Of a DNA stretch of 64,000 nt, positions 48,220 through 58,759 are shown piece by piece. The number at the start of each line of letters is the position of its first letter. Position 1 is the stretch's first letter. The notes below the pieces were generated by a model. That model worked only from the letters and a program-made list of their open reading frames with translations, was not told where the DNA came from and made no database searches. The stretch comes from Acidobacteriota bacterium (GTDB lineage: Bacteria; Acidobacteriota; Vicinamibacteria; Vicinamibacterales; CAVVIG01), in the NCBI GenBank assembly GCA_020850715.1, contig JADZED010000039.1:1-64000 (forward strand). The letters run 5' to 3'. Both the position numbers and the translations under genes were made by a program.

Positions 48220-49659
48220 ATGCTGGGCCGCCACAACCGCCTGCTCGTCGCTCTTCACGTCGTGTCGGACGCGCTGCTCGGACTGACGGCGTTCATCCTC
48301 GCCTACGCGCTGCGCTTCCACACGGGTCTGATTCCGATCACCAAGGGCGTGCCGCCGCTGCGACAGTACGTCAACGTGCTGCCGTTCATCGCGATCCTGG
48401 TTCCGCTCGCCTTTCAGCTCCAGGGGCTGTACCGCCTGCGGCGCGGCCGGTCGCGCGTCGACGATTTCTTCGCGGTGTTCGTCGGCAGCATCCTGGCCGT
48501 CGTGTTCGGCATCGTCTCGACGCTGTACGTGCAGGTGTACTTTGCGACCAGCGCGGCCAAGGAGCAGGGGCTCTTCGAGGTCTCGCAGATCGTCTGGGCG
48601 CTGTTCCTCGCGCTGAACGTGATGCTCACCTACGCGTCGCGGGAGCTGGTGCGCGAGGCGCTCGAGCGGCGGTGGCGCGCGGGGCTCGGCCTCAAGCGGA
48701 TTCTGATCGCAGGCTCGGGCGAACTGGGGCGGCTGGTGGCCGACAGGATTCTCGAACGCCGCGAGCTCGGATACAAGATCGTCGGCTTCGTCGACGACAA
48801 GGCGGCGGGCGATCATCTCGGCTATCGCGGGCTGCCGCTGCTCGGCACCATCGACGAGGCGCCGGAGATCGCCTCGCGCGAGGCCATCGATCACCTCTAC
48901 GTCGCGCTGCCGCCCGACCAGCACGTGCAGATGCTGGAGCTCATCGAGAGCACCAGCCGGGAGATGGTCGACGTGAAGGTGGTGCCCGACCTGCTGCAGG
49001 TGATCGCGCTGCGCGCGCGCCTGGAGGATCTCGACGGCGTCCCGGTCATCAACATCAACGACGTCCCGCTCCAGGGCTTCAACAGCGTGGTGAAACGGGC
49101 GATCGACGTCGCCATCTCGGCCGCCGCGCTCGTCGTCCTGGCGGTTCCGCTGGCGGTCATCGCGCTCCTGGTGCGCGCAACCTCGCGCGGCGCGGTGTTC
49201 TACCGCCAGGAGCGGATGGGGCTCGACGGCCGGCCGTTCATGATCTACAAGTTCCGCTCCATGCACGAGGACGCCGAGGCCGACACCGGCCCCGTCTTCG
49301 CGAGCGAGGACGACCCGCGCCGGACGCCGCTCGGCAAGCTGCTGCGCCGTTCGAACATCGACGAGCTGCCGCAGCTCTGGAACGTGCTGATGGGCGAGAT
49401 GTCGCTGGTCGGCCCGCGGCCGGAGCGGCCGCTGTTTGTGGCGCAGTTCAAGCACCGGATCCCCCAGTACATGCTGCGGCACAAGGTGAAGGCCGGCATC
49501 ACCGGGTGGGCCCAGGTCAACGGGTGGCGCGGGAACACCTCGATCGAGAAGCGGATCGAGTACGACCTCTACTACATCGAGAACTGGTCGGTACGCCTCG
49601 ACCTCAAGATCATGTGGCTCACGCTCATCAAGGGCTTCTTCCACAAGCACGCGTACTAG
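48220..49659 (+). CDS. Undecaprenyl-phosphate sugar-1-phosphate transferase (WcaJ type)
   Basis: This 479-residue polyprenol phosphotransferase starts polymer synthesis by moving glucose-1-phosphate or a related sugar phosphate onto undecaprenyl phosphate. Residues about 10-140 hold four hydrophobic helices, then a Rossmann-like domain ([20 protein letters not shown]). The catalytic bacterial sugar-transferase domain (about 290-479) has [59 protein letters not shown] and [12 protein letters not shown]. The length and layout match WcaJ/EpsL-like enzymes. It strongly marks the locus as exopolysaccharide or capsule synthesis. Confidence 0.93.
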   Translation: MLGRHNRLLVALHVVSDALLGLTAFILAYALRFHTGLIPITKGVPPLRQYVNVLPFIAILVPLAFQLQGLYRLRRGRSRVDDFFAVFVGSILAVVFGIVSTLYVQVYFATSAAKEQGLFEVSQIVWALFLALNVMLTYASRELVREALERRWRAGLGLKRILIAGSGELGRLVADRILERRELGYKIVGFVDDKAAGDHLGYRGLPLLGTIDEAPEIASREAIDHLYVALPPDQHVQMLELIESTSREMVDVKVVPDLLQVIALRARLEDLDGVPVININDVPLQGFNSVVKRAIDVAISAAALVVLAVPLAVIALLVRATSRGAVFYRQERMGLDGRPFMIYKFRSMHEDAEADTGPVFASEDDPRRTPLGKLLRRSNIDELPQLWNVLMGEMSLVGPRPERPLFVAQFKHRIPQYMLRHKVKAGITGWAQVNGWRGNTSIEKRIEYDLYYIENWSVRLDLKIMWLTLIKGFFHKHAY

Positions 49660-49700
49660 CGCCCCCCCGCCGGCACACGGCGCCGGGGCGTCCACCGCCT

Positions 49701-50684
49701 ATGTCCACACGCATCGTCATCACCGGAGCCGCCGGCTTCATCGGTTCGCACCTCGCCGAGACCCTGCTCGACCTCGGCTGCGACGTCATCGGCATCGACA
49801 ACCTGCTGACCGGCGACACCGCCAACATCTCGCACCTGCAGCAACGCGGGCTTCCGCCACCTCAACCCGCTCCGGCCGGGCCGATCCCACGCGGGGACTT
49901 CACCTTCATCAAGCACGACGTCACCAACTACATCTACATCGACGGCCCGGTCGACTTCGTGCTGCACTGGGCGAGTCCCGCGAGCCCCATCGACTACCTG
50001 GAGCTGCCGATTCCCACGCTGAAGGTGGGCGCGCTCGGCACGCACAAGGCGCTCGGCCTGGCCAAGGCGAAAGGCGCCACGTTCGTCCTCGCATCGACCT
50101 CGGAGGTGTACGGCGACCCGCTCGAGCACCCGCAGAAGGAGACCTACTGGGGCAACGTGAACCCGGTCGGGCCGCGCGGCGTGTACGACGAGGCCAAGCG
50201 CTTCGCCGAGGCGATGACGATGGCCTATCACCGGTATCACGGGCTGAATACGAAGATCGTCCGAATCTTCAACACCTACGGCCCGCGGATGCGGGTGAAT
50301 GACGGCCGGGCCGTGCCGGCCTTCATGTCGCAGGCGCTGCGCAACGAGGACGTGACCGTGTTCGGCGACGGGAGCCAGACGCGGAGCTTCACCTACATCA
50401 CCGATCTCGTCGACGGCATCATCCGGCTGATGCGGTCGGCCGGGAACGACCCGGTCAACATCGGCAACCCGCGCGAGACGACGATCGGGGAGATCGCCGA
50501 GACCATCATCCGGATGACCGGATCGAGGAGCCGGATCGTGTACCGGCCGCTGCCGACCGACGATCCGAAGGTGCGGCAGCCCGACATCACGCGCGCGCGG
50601 ACGCTTCTGGAGTGGGAGCCGAAGGTGGCGCTGGAGGAAGGGCTCGTGAAGACGATCGCCTATTTCAGAACGAAGGTCCGATGA
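49701..50684 (+). CDS. UDP-glucuronate decarboxylase (UDP-xylose synthase)-like
   Basis: This 327-residue extended SDR has NAD motif [20 protein letters not shown] (7-26), [19 protein letters not shown], the catalytic STSEVYGDP and [10 protein letters not shown] with the active-site Tyr. It also has [23 protein letters not shown]...PTLKVG and [14 protein letters not shown] are characteristic of UXS-type decarboxylases, which turn UDP-glucuronate into UDP-xylose. The NISHL loop holds an insertion ([15 protein letters not shown]) of about 12 residues. Substrate would come from ugd in the same locus. dTDP-glucose dehydratase is a less likely alternative. Confidence 0.85.
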   Translation: MSTRIVITGAAGFIGSHLAETLLDLGCDVIGIDNLLTGDTANISHLQQRGLPPPQPAPAGPIPRGDFTFIKHDVTNYIYIDGPVDFVLHWASPASPIDYLELPIPTLKVGALGTHKALGLAKAKGATFVLASTSEVYGDPLEHPQKETYWGNVNPVGPRGVYDEAKRFAEAMTMAYHRYHGLNTKIVRIFNTYGPRMRVNDGRAVPAFMSQALRNEDVTVFGDGSQTRSFTYITDLVDGIIRLMRSAGNDPVNIGNPRETTIGEIAETIIRMTGSRSRIVYRPLPTDDPKVRQPDITRARTLLEWEPKVALEEGLVKTIAYFRTKVR

Positions 50685-52174
50685 CACATCTGCGCACCGT
50701 TCTGCTGCTGCTGCTCCTCCCACCGAGAGCATTCGGGCAGACGGCCGACGTCGCCGGATACGTGAGGTCGCATCAGCCAGCCATCCTGCAGGAGTACGCG
50801 AACCTGCTGGCGATCCCGAACCACCGGGCCGATCTGCCCAACATCAGGCGGAACGCCGCGCTGCTCGAGCAGATGATCGACAGGCGCGGGATGAATGGCG
50901 AGATCTGGGAGACGCCGGGCGCCCCGCTCGTCTACGGCGAGAAGCTCGTGCCCGGGGCGACCCGCACGCTGCTCTTCTATATCCACTACGACGGCCAGCC
51001 GGTCGACAAGCGCCAGTGGGCCCAGCCGGATCCGTTCACGCCGGTGCTGCGATCGGGCAGCCTCGACGAGCAGGCGCCAGAGCTCGCCGACATCGCGGCG
51101 CACACGACGTTCCCGGACGACTGGCGGGTGTACGCACGGTCGGCGAGCGACGACAAGGCGCCGATCGTGATGTTCCTGTCGGCAATGGACGCGATCGGCG
51201 GCACGCCGACGCAGAACATCAAGCTGATTCTGCACGGCGAGGAGGAAGGCGGCGGCCCGTCGCTGGACGATGCCATCGAGCACCACGCCGACAAGCTGAA
51301 GGCCGATCTCCTGGTCATCCTGGATGGTCCCCAGCACGCGAGCGGCAGGCCGACGATCTTCTACGGCGCGCGCGGCGGCGCGCGGCTCGAGCTGACGGTG
51401 TACACGGCCAGATCGGCGATGCACAGCGGCAACTACGGCAACTGGCTACCCGATGCCAACGTGCGCCTGGCGCAGCTGCTCGCGTCGATGGTGAACCCGA
51501 CGGGCAAGGTGGCGATCGACGGCTTCTACGACGATGTGCTGCCGTTTCCCGAGGCGGCCGTCGCGATGATGAAGCAGGTGCCCGACGAGACGCCGGCGAT
51601 GATGATGCGGTTCGGCCTCGGGTCCACCGACGGCGCCGCGTCCTACATGCAGGAAGGCCTGAACCTGCCGACCTTCAGCATCCATCAGATGAGCGGCGGC
51701 GAGGTCGGCGGCGTGATCGCCGCACGCGCCACGGCCGAGATCGCGATGCGGCTGGTGAAGGAGAACTCGCCGCGGGCGATGGTGGACCGCGTCGTGGCCC
51801 ACATCGAGAAGCAGGGCTACGTCGTCGTCGACGCCGATCCGGACGTCGCCACTCTGGCGGCGCACGCGCGCATCGCCAAGGTGACCTCCAACGCGGGCGC
51901 CGCGAGCGGCGCGTGGCGGACCGATCCCGACAATCCCTCGGCGAAGTACGTGACCGACGCGCTGATGGCGAAGTACGGGACCGACGGGATCGTGCGGCTC
52001 CGCACGCTGGGCGGCGGGCTGCCGGCCACTCCCTTCATCAATGGGCTCCAACTGCCGGTGGTGGGTATCTCGCTGGTCAATTTCGACAACAACCAGCACA
52101 CCGACAACGAGAACCTGCGGCTCGGCCATTTGTGGAAGGGGATCGAGACCGTCGCGGCGATCCTCGATTACTGA
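50681..52174 (+). CDS. Secreted M20-family metallopeptidase
   Basis: This 497-residue hydrolase has a Sec signal at residues 1-20 ([12 protein letters not shown]). The M20 catalytic elements are [10 protein letters not shown] (His and Asp of the zinc site), [10 protein letters not shown] and [14 protein letters not shown] with the catalytic Glu pair. A dimerisation domain ([20 protein letters not shown]) and a final [11 protein letters not shown] with the last zinc-ligand His follow. It likely cleaves di- or tripeptides or N-acyl amino acids in the periplasm. ATG 50681 overlaps the UXS-like stop (ATGA), although a peptidase is not an obvious partner of sugar synthesis. Confidence 0.88.
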   Translation: MTHLRTVLLLLLLPPRAFGQTADVAGYVRSHQPAILQEYANLLAIPNHRADLPNIRRNAALLEQMIDRRGMNGEIWETPGAPLVYGEKLVPGATRTLLFYIHYDGQPVDKRQWAQPDPFTPVLRSGSLDEQAPELADIAAHTTFPDDWRVYARSASDDKAPIVMFLSAMDAIGGTPTQNIKLILHGEEEGGGPSLDDAIEHHADKLKADLLVILDGPQHASGRPTIFYGARGGARLELTVYTARSAMHSGNYGNWLPDANVRLAQLLASMVNPTGKVAIDGFYDDVLPFPEAAVAMMKQVPDETPAMMMRFGLGSTDGAASYMQEGLNLPTFSIHQMSGGEVGGVIAARATAEIAMRLVKENSPRAMVDRVVAHIEKQGYVVVDADPDVATLAAHARIAKVTSNAGAASGAWRTDPDNPSAKYVTDALMAKYGTDGIVRLRTLGGGLPATPFINGLQLPVVGISLVNFDNNQHTDNENLRLGHLWKGIETVAAILDY

Positions 52175-52618
52175 CGCGCCGGACCCAGGGAGCCGGAGCC
52201 TCCCGCGCGACGCCCCGGCCCGACCGCGCCGTCAGGCGCGCGCACGAACGGCCGTCGGCTATCGCCCACACGACGAGCGACTGACCGCGCTGCATGCCGC
52301 CGGCGGCGAGGCGGCAGTACGAACACAACTCCGCCACCCGCCCATGACGATCGGCGATCGATCGGGAGCGAGGCAGACATCCGCCCCCGGGGTCGTCGGG
52401 CGGCATGACGGCGTGTGGGGAGCGCCTCCTCGCTCGCGAAGAACGGCTTCCCGAGCAGGATGACGCCGCCCTGCGGATGGGCCGGCGCCTTCGGAAGCGA
52501 TCCGCGTGAGCTCGACGGCAGACGCTCGAGCTCCGCCAGGCAGCGGCGTGCCATGTGCGCGTGGCGCCTCTCGCGGCGCCCACCAAGCCGGCGCTCCCGT
52601 TCAGAGAGTTCGCAGTTC
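52175..52618. other. 444 bp region without a convincing gene
   Basis: The region lies between converging stops of the M20 peptidase and EttA. Open frames exist on both strands but have skewed Arg/Pro-rich translations and no family match. A minus-strand segment near 52440-52520 translates as GGVILLGKPFFASEEAL, which faintly recalls the KPF end of a response-regulator receiver domain, so a decayed gene remnant is possible. I see no tRNA, terminal repeats or clear hairpin. Confidence 0.4.
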
Positions 52619-54292
<1,674 letters not shown>

Positions 54293-54307
54293 GGAGCGAG
54301 TTGAACC

Positions 54308-55531
54308 CTATGTGCGCACGACGCCGGCCAGCACGTCGGCCAACTGGTGCAGGAAGAGGCCGGTGTCGGTGACGATGCCGACGGCTTGCGCCGACCCGCG
54401 GTCGGCCAGCTTGGTGACGACGGCCGGATTGATGTCGACGCAGATCGCCCGTACAGACGAGGGCAGCATGTTGCCGACGCCGATGCCGTGCAGCATGCTG
54501 GCGAGGATCAGCACGAGCCCGACGTCCTGCAGCGCCGCCGAGTAGCGATCCTGGGCCTCGACCAGATCCATGATCGTGTCCGGCAGCGGCCCATCGTCGC
54601 GGATGCTGCCGGCGAGCACGTACTGCACGTCGTGCTTCACGCACTCGTACATCACGCCCGAGCGCAGCAGGCCCTGGTCGATCGCCTGGCGGATGCCGCC
54701 GGCGCGGCGGACGGCGTTGATCGCGCGCATGTGATGGTGGTGTCCCCCCTCGACCACCATCCCGGTGTCCACGTTGATGCCGAGCGACGTGTTGAACATC
54801 GCCCCCTCGATGTCATGGACGGCCAGCGCGTTCCCCGACAGCAGCACCTGGACGAAGCCGGCGCGAATGAGCCGGATGAGGTGGGCCGCGCCGCCGGTGT
54901 GGACGATGACCGGCCCGACAACGAAGACGATCGGCCTGCCGGCGTCGCGCGTCGCCTGCATCATCGCCGCCACGCGCTGCACCGCGACTTCGACGCGCCG
55001 CTCCGACGACACCTCGTTGGCCATGAACGCGAACCCGAGGCGATCGCGGTCCTGGAACATCGGGACGACGCGGATGCCGTCGACGCCGCAGACGACGGCG
55101 TCGCCCTGCCTGATGTCGCGGAGCTTGCGGCACCAGGCCCGCCCGTCCTCGACCACGATGCAGGCGTCCATGCGCTGCCGCTCGACCTCGAGCCAGCGGC
55201 CGGCGATGCGCACGTGCGTCTGATGGTTCGTCGTCGAATAGAAGTCGGCCGGCGCGCAGCCGTCGAGATCGGCCCGGCGGATCAGGGCATCCTTGGCGCC
55301 CTTGACGAAGCAGCCGAGCGGCACCAGGTCGTGCAGCAGCTCGTGCAGCGCGCCGGTCTGCGGCGCGTGCACCCGCATCTTGAGCACCGACGGCTCGTCG
55401 TTGGTCCGGCCGATCCGGAACTGCAGCACCTCGAACGACCCGCCGTGGCGGATCACCGTGTCGAAGATGCCGTTCAGGATGCCCGAGTCGATGAGATGCC
55501 CCGACGCTTCGACAACTTCAGACGCTTCCAC
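54308..55531 (-). CDS. LOR/SDH-family protein (TIGR00300), ornithine-cyclodeaminase-like
   Basis: This 407-residue protein has the LOR/SDH N-terminal domain (about 1-100: GHLIDSGILNGIFDTVIRHG, GSFEVLQFRIG). A Rossmann-type C-terminal domain follows, with FVVGPVIVHTGGAAHLIRLI, LLSGNALAVHDIEGAMFNTS, and GGHHHHMRAINAVRRAGGIR. Stand-alone members in archaea, and the C-terminal half of cyanobacterial AgrE, convert ornithine to proline with ammonia release; that function is inferred from family likeness. The start is GTG 55531 after AAGGAG. It is downstream-adjacent to ettA on the same strand (15 bp) and divergent from dinB over 47 bp. Confidence 0.82.
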   Translation of the reverse strand: MEASEVVEASGHLIDSGILNGIFDTVIRHGGSFEVLQFRIGRTNDEPSVLKMRVHAPQTGALHELLHDLVPLGCFVKGAKDALIRRADLDGCAPADFYSTTNHQTHVRIAGRWLEVERQRMDACIVVEDGRAWCRKLRDIRQGDAVVCGVDGIRVVPMFQDRDRLGFAFMANEVSSERRVEVAVQRVAAMMQATRDAGRPIVFVVGPVIVHTGGAAHLIRLIRAGFVQVLLSGNALAVHDIEGAMFNTSLGINVDTGMVVEGGHHHHMRAINAVRRAGGIRQAIDQGLLRSGVMYECVKHDVQYVLAGSIRDDGPLPDTIMDLVEAQDRYSAALQDVGLVLILASMLHGIGVGNMLPSSVRAICVDINPAVVTKLADRGSAQAVGIVTDTGLFLHQLADVLAGVVRT

Positions 55532-55578
55532 GCACGCTCCTTGAAACCTGTATTCTATCAAGCTGAACGGACCCACCG

Positions 55579-56721
55579 ATGCGCCGCATCCTGCACATCG
55601 ACATGGACGCGTTCTACGCCTCGGTCGAGCAGCGCGACGATGCCGCCCTGCGGGGCAGGCCGGTCGCCGTCGGCGGCCGGCCGCAGGGCCGCGGAGTGGT
55701 CGCCGCCGCCAGCTACGAGGCGCGCGCCTTCGGCGTGCGGTCGGCAATGTCGATGGCCCGGGCCGTCCGGCTCTGCCCCGGTCTGGTGATCGTACCGCCC
55801 GATTTCACGAAGTACAAGACCGCCTCCAACATCGTGTTCGGCCTGATGCGCGAGGTCACGCCGCTGGTGGAGCCGCTGTCGCTGGACGAGGCGTATCTCG
55901 ACGTGACCGAGAATGCATGGGGCGAGCGGCTGGCCACGCCGGTGGCCCGCGGCCTCAAGCGGCGCATCCGCGACGCCACCGGCCTGACCGCCTCCGCCGG
56001 CGTCGCGCCGAACAAGTTCCTGGCCAAGATCGCGTCCGGGTGGAAGAAGCCCGACGGACTGACCGTGATCAGTCCCGGGCGGGTCGAACCCTTTCTGCGG
56101 CAACTGCCGGTCGATGCGCTGTGGGGCGTGGGACCGGTCACCGCCGGCAAGCTCCGGGCGCACGGCATCGAGCGCCTGGTCGACGTGCGGACGGCCGACG
56201 CCGGCGCGCTGCGTGCGTCGGTCGGCAACCTCGCCGACTGGCTCCGCCGCCTCGCGTACGGCGAGGACGACCGGCCGGTGGTGCCAGACCGGGCTGCAAA
56301 GTCGTCGGGAACCGAGAACACCTACCCCCAGGATCTGACCGCGCTCGACACGATCCGCGCCGAGGTCGCAGGGATGGCCGCCGGTGCGGCGGCCTGGCTC
56401 GCGCGGCGCGGCCTGCAGGCGCGGACGGTGACGATCAAGGTGCGCTACGCCGACTTCACGACGATCACGCGGAGTCATTCGGCTCCGGCGACCGGCGCCG
56501 CGGCCGACCTCTGCGGCCGCGCGGTGGCGCTGCTGCAGAAGACCGACGCCGGCGTGCGGCCGGTGCGGCTGCTCGGTGTGAGCGTGCATAATCTTCAGGG
56601 AGCGGATGGCGGCGCGCCTGCGGGGTGGCTGCCCTTCGAGACCGACGGCCCGGTCCACGCCGAGGCCGCTGCCGCATCGGACCGCGCGGGGCCGACGCAC
56701 GACGCCGCCTCTGACGCGTGA
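55579..56721 (+). CDS. dinB: DNA polymerase IV (Y family)
   Basis: This 380-residue translesion polymerase has LHIDMDAFYASVEQRDD (5-21) with metal ligand Asp8, the steric-gate region AFYAS, and VEPLSLDEAYLDVT, whose SLDE gives the other catalytic acids. The helix-hairpin-helix region is LWGVGPVTAGKLRAHGI, and the little-finger domain includes VTIKVRYADFTTITRSHSAP. It ends without an obvious QxxLF clamp motif; the tail is Ala/Asp-rich. Two small genes follow with overlaps. A degenerate CTGTAT-containing element precedes it (see findings). Confidence 0.95.
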   Translation: MRRILHIDMDAFYASVEQRDDAALRGRPVAVGGRPQGRGVVAAASYEARAFGVRSAMSMARAVRLCPGLVIVPPDFTKYKTASNIVFGLMREVTPLVEPLSLDEAYLDVTENAWGERLATPVARGLKRRIRDATGLTASAGVAPNKFLAKIASGWKKPDGLTVISPGRVEPFLRQLPVDALWGVGPVTAGKLRAHGIERLVDVRTADAGALRASVGNLADWLRRLAYGEDDRPVVPDRAAKSSGTENTYPQDLTALDTIRAEVAGMAAGAAAWLARRGLQARTVTIKVRYADFTTITRSHSAPATGAAADLCGRAVALLQKTDAGVRPVRLLGVSVHNLQGADGGAPAGWLPFETDGPVHAEAAAASDRAGPTHDAASDA

Positions 56722-56759
56722 GCGCCCGGCTGACCGGGATCGATCATCCGTGGAGACAC

Positions 56760-56996
56760 ATGCTCAAAGGAACACGCGACGGGATCTTGAAGCGGGTGCA
56801 GCCGGTGAGCATCCATGGCCAGGTGTCCTGGGACATCTACTTCACCGACCTCGGCGACGAGAGCGGCCAGACGCACCTGGCGCGCGTCGGACCCGAAGCG
56901 GTCGTCGGCCACAAACTGGAGCCCGGGGATCACATCCAGCTCGAGTACCTGGTCGGCGTTCCGGTCAAGGTCACGCGCGTGGTACCCGGACCATGA
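56760..56996 (+). CDS. Unknown 78-residue protein coupled to dinB
   Basis: This small acidic/basic mixed protein (LKGTRDGILKRVQPVSIHGQ, then VSWDIYFTDLGDES and HIQLEYLVGVPVKVTRV) looks like a single compact beta-barrel, perhaps OB- or SH3-like. I recognise no family. ATG 56760 was chosen because GGAGA lies 4-5 bases upstream; a GTG at 56718 overlapping the dinB stop would add 14 residues. Its stop overlaps the next ATG. The placement may suggest a nucleic-acid or polymerase accessory role, without direct evidence. Confidence 0.65.
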   Translation: MLKGTRDGILKRVQPVSIHGQVSWDIYFTDLGDESGQTHLARVGPEAVVGHKLEPGDHIQLEYLVGVPVKVTRVVPGP

Positions 56997-57529
56997 GGCG
57001 CCGGGCTGTCGCCGCCGCCCTTCCCGCGGCGGCCGTTCTCGCGCTCGCGAGACCCGCCGGGGCGGCGCAGCCGGCAAAACCGCCGCCCGCCCTCGTCGAT
57101 CAGGTGATGGCGGACACGAACCTGAAGACGCAGGTGTCGCTCGCGCTCGACAATGGCTACGGGGTCGGCCTGAATTCCTGGGACGGCCGGCTGACCGACA
57201 TCCGCCGCCAGGTGACGGGGCGCCAGATCGACTTGAATGGCGATCGCACGCCGGAATGGCTCGTGCTGGTGCAGAGCCACATCACGTGCAGCGAGACCCA
57301 GATCGACTGCCGCCTGCTCGTTTACACGCCGGAGGGTGGCGGCTTCCGGCGCGTGTGGGCCGCCTACCGCCTCGGCACCGGTCCGGTGATTGGCGGCCGC
57401 CAGTTGGGCGAGGTAACAGCCGGCCCCGGACGCACCAATGGCTGGCTCGACCTGTCGTGGCGCTCGATGGCACCCTCGACACGCGGCCAGACGATCGCGC
57501 TGAAGTTCGATGGCCGGGAGTACCGGTGA
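56993..57529 (+). CDS. Secreted protein of unknown function (FG-GAP-like segment)
   Basis: This 178-residue protein has a signal peptide (RRRAVAAALPAAAVLALARP, cleavage near residue 25 after GAA). The middle segment RQIDLNGDRTPEWLVLVQSH has the DLNGDxxPE pattern of calcium-binding FG-GAP/integrin-like loops. HITCSETQIDCRLLVY contains two cysteines that could form a disulfide. No enzyme family is evident. The ATG overlaps the stop of the 78-residue gene (ATGA), so it is probably co-translated despite a different cell location. Confidence 0.68.
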   Translation: MRRRAVAAALPAAAVLALARPAGAAQPAKPPPALVDQVMADTNLKTQVSLALDNGYGVGLNSWDGRLTDIRRQVTGRQIDLNGDRTPEWLVLVQSHITCSETQIDCRLLVYTPEGGGFRRVWAAYRLGTGPVIGGRQLGEVTAGPGRTNGWLDLSWRSMAPSTRGQTIALKFDGREYR

Positions 57530-57610
57530 ACCCCGGGGACCAGGAGCGCAGGAGATCTGCCCTCGACAGGAGGCCAGGGCAGCTTGCGCCTCACCGCGAG
57601 TTGCATGTGC

Positions 57611-57671
57611 GCCCGAGCCATGCGCAGGAGAAAGGGGAGCCAGGATGTCCCCCCTTCTCCGGAGCTCGGGC
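57611..57671. terminator. Long nested hairpin between convergent genes
   Basis: Outer arms GCCCGAGC (57611-57618) and GCTCGGGC (57664-57671) are perfect complements. An inner stem GGAGAAAGGGG (57627-57637) pairs with CCCCCCTTCTCC (57649-57660), with one bulge. It sits between the stops at 57529 and 57680 and is a good bidirectional terminator candidate, although no T run follows. Confidence 0.55.
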
Positions 57672-57679
57672 AAGAGGCA

Positions 57680-58759
57680 TCACCGGCGCTCAATCGTCAC
57701 CGATCGAAGCTCGATCCTCGTCGCCGGCGTCTCTGTGCCCGGCTCGCGCGGCGCCGCCTCGATCGCGTCCACCGTCGACAGACCGTCGACCACGCGGCCA
57801 AACGCGGTATAGACGCCGTCGAGCGCCTTCGACTCGGCCGTGCAGATGAAGAACGAGGTCTGTGCGCTGTCTTCCGCATCGCCTCGCGCCATCGACACGA
57901 TCCCTCTCACGTGCTTCGTATCGTTGAATTCGGGCGCCAGGTCGTGCACGAGCGCCTGCTGTTTCGCCGTCAGCGGAACGCTGCGGGTCGAAAGCGCGCC
58001 CGTCTGGATGACGAAGCCGGGCGCGACGCGATGGAACGCCATGCCGTTGTAGACCCCCGCGGCCGCCATCCGCATGAACTGCCGGACCGTATTGGGCGCC
58101 TTGTCGACGAGGAACTCGATCGTGATCGGTCCCGCGCTGCTGTCGAGCACGGCGCGATAGGTCCCGAGCTGCGCGGCGGTCTCGTTCACGAACGGTTCCG
58201 GCGGCGTGTCCCGGATGGTCACGCGCGTGATCGCGACGCGCTCGGTGGCCAGCCCCTTGGCGTCCACCGGCGTCGCCGAGATCTTCTGCAGCACTTCGAT
58301 CCCCTCGGCGACGTGGCCGAAGACGGTGTACTGGTTCGCGAGCGCCGGCTGGTCGGCGAGGACCACGAAGAACTGCGCGCCCGCGCTGTCGGGCTTGCCG
58401 GGTACCAGCACGGCGGCCACCGACCCGGCCGTCATCGAGGTGGCGCGCGGGTCGGCCTTCACGGCGTTCAACCCGCCCGTCCCGTACCGTTCGCGCTTTG
58501 CCGGGTCCTTCGAGAGCGGGTCGCCTCCCTGCACCATGCCGTTGCGAATCACTCGGTGGAAGGTCGTGCCCTCGTAGGCGCCCAGCGCGGCGAGATCCGT
58601 GAAGTAGGTGACGTAGTTCGGCGCGGACTCCGGCGCGAGATCGATCACGAAGGTGCCGGCGGTCGTCTCGACGACCGCCTGCCTGGGCGAGGCGACCGGC
58701 TGGACGGCGAAGAGCAGCGAGACAGTCCACGACAGGACGGAGGTGAACGAGCTCGTCAT
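57680..58759 (-). CDS. Periplasmic peptidyl-prolyl isomerase with two cyclophilin domains
   Basis: This 359-residue protein has an N-terminal signal (SVLSWTVSLLFAVQPVA) and two cyclophilin-type domains. Domain 1 (about 25-185) has DLAPESAPNYVTYFTDLA, TFHRVIRNGMVQGGD and SAGAQFFVVLADQPAL. Domain 2 (about 195-355) has VDKAPNTVRQFMRMAAAGVY, AFHRVAPGFVIQTGA and TSFFICTAESKALDG. Catalytic Arg (FHR) is present in both; the usual QF(F)I block is GAQFF in the first but TSFFI in the second. It accelerates proline isomerisation during envelope protein folding. The ATG overlaps the pgsA stop. Confidence 0.9.
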   Translation of the reverse strand: MTSSFTSVLSWTVSLLFAVQPVASPRQAVVETTAGTFVIDLAPESAPNYVTYFTDLAALGAYEGTTFHRVIRNGMVQGGDPLSKDPAKRERYGTGGLNAVKADPRATSMTAGSVAAVLVPGKPDSAGAQFFVVLADQPALANQYTVFGHVAEGIEVLQKISATPVDAKGLATERVAITRVTIRDTPPEPFVNETAAQLGTYRAVLDSSAGPITIEFLVDKAPNTVRQFMRMAAAGVYNGMAFHRVAPGFVIQTGALSTRSVPLTAKQQALVHDLAPEFNDTKHVRGIVSMARGDAEDSAQTSFFICTAESKALDGVYTAFGRVVDGLSTVDAIEAAPREPGTETPATRIELRSVTIERR

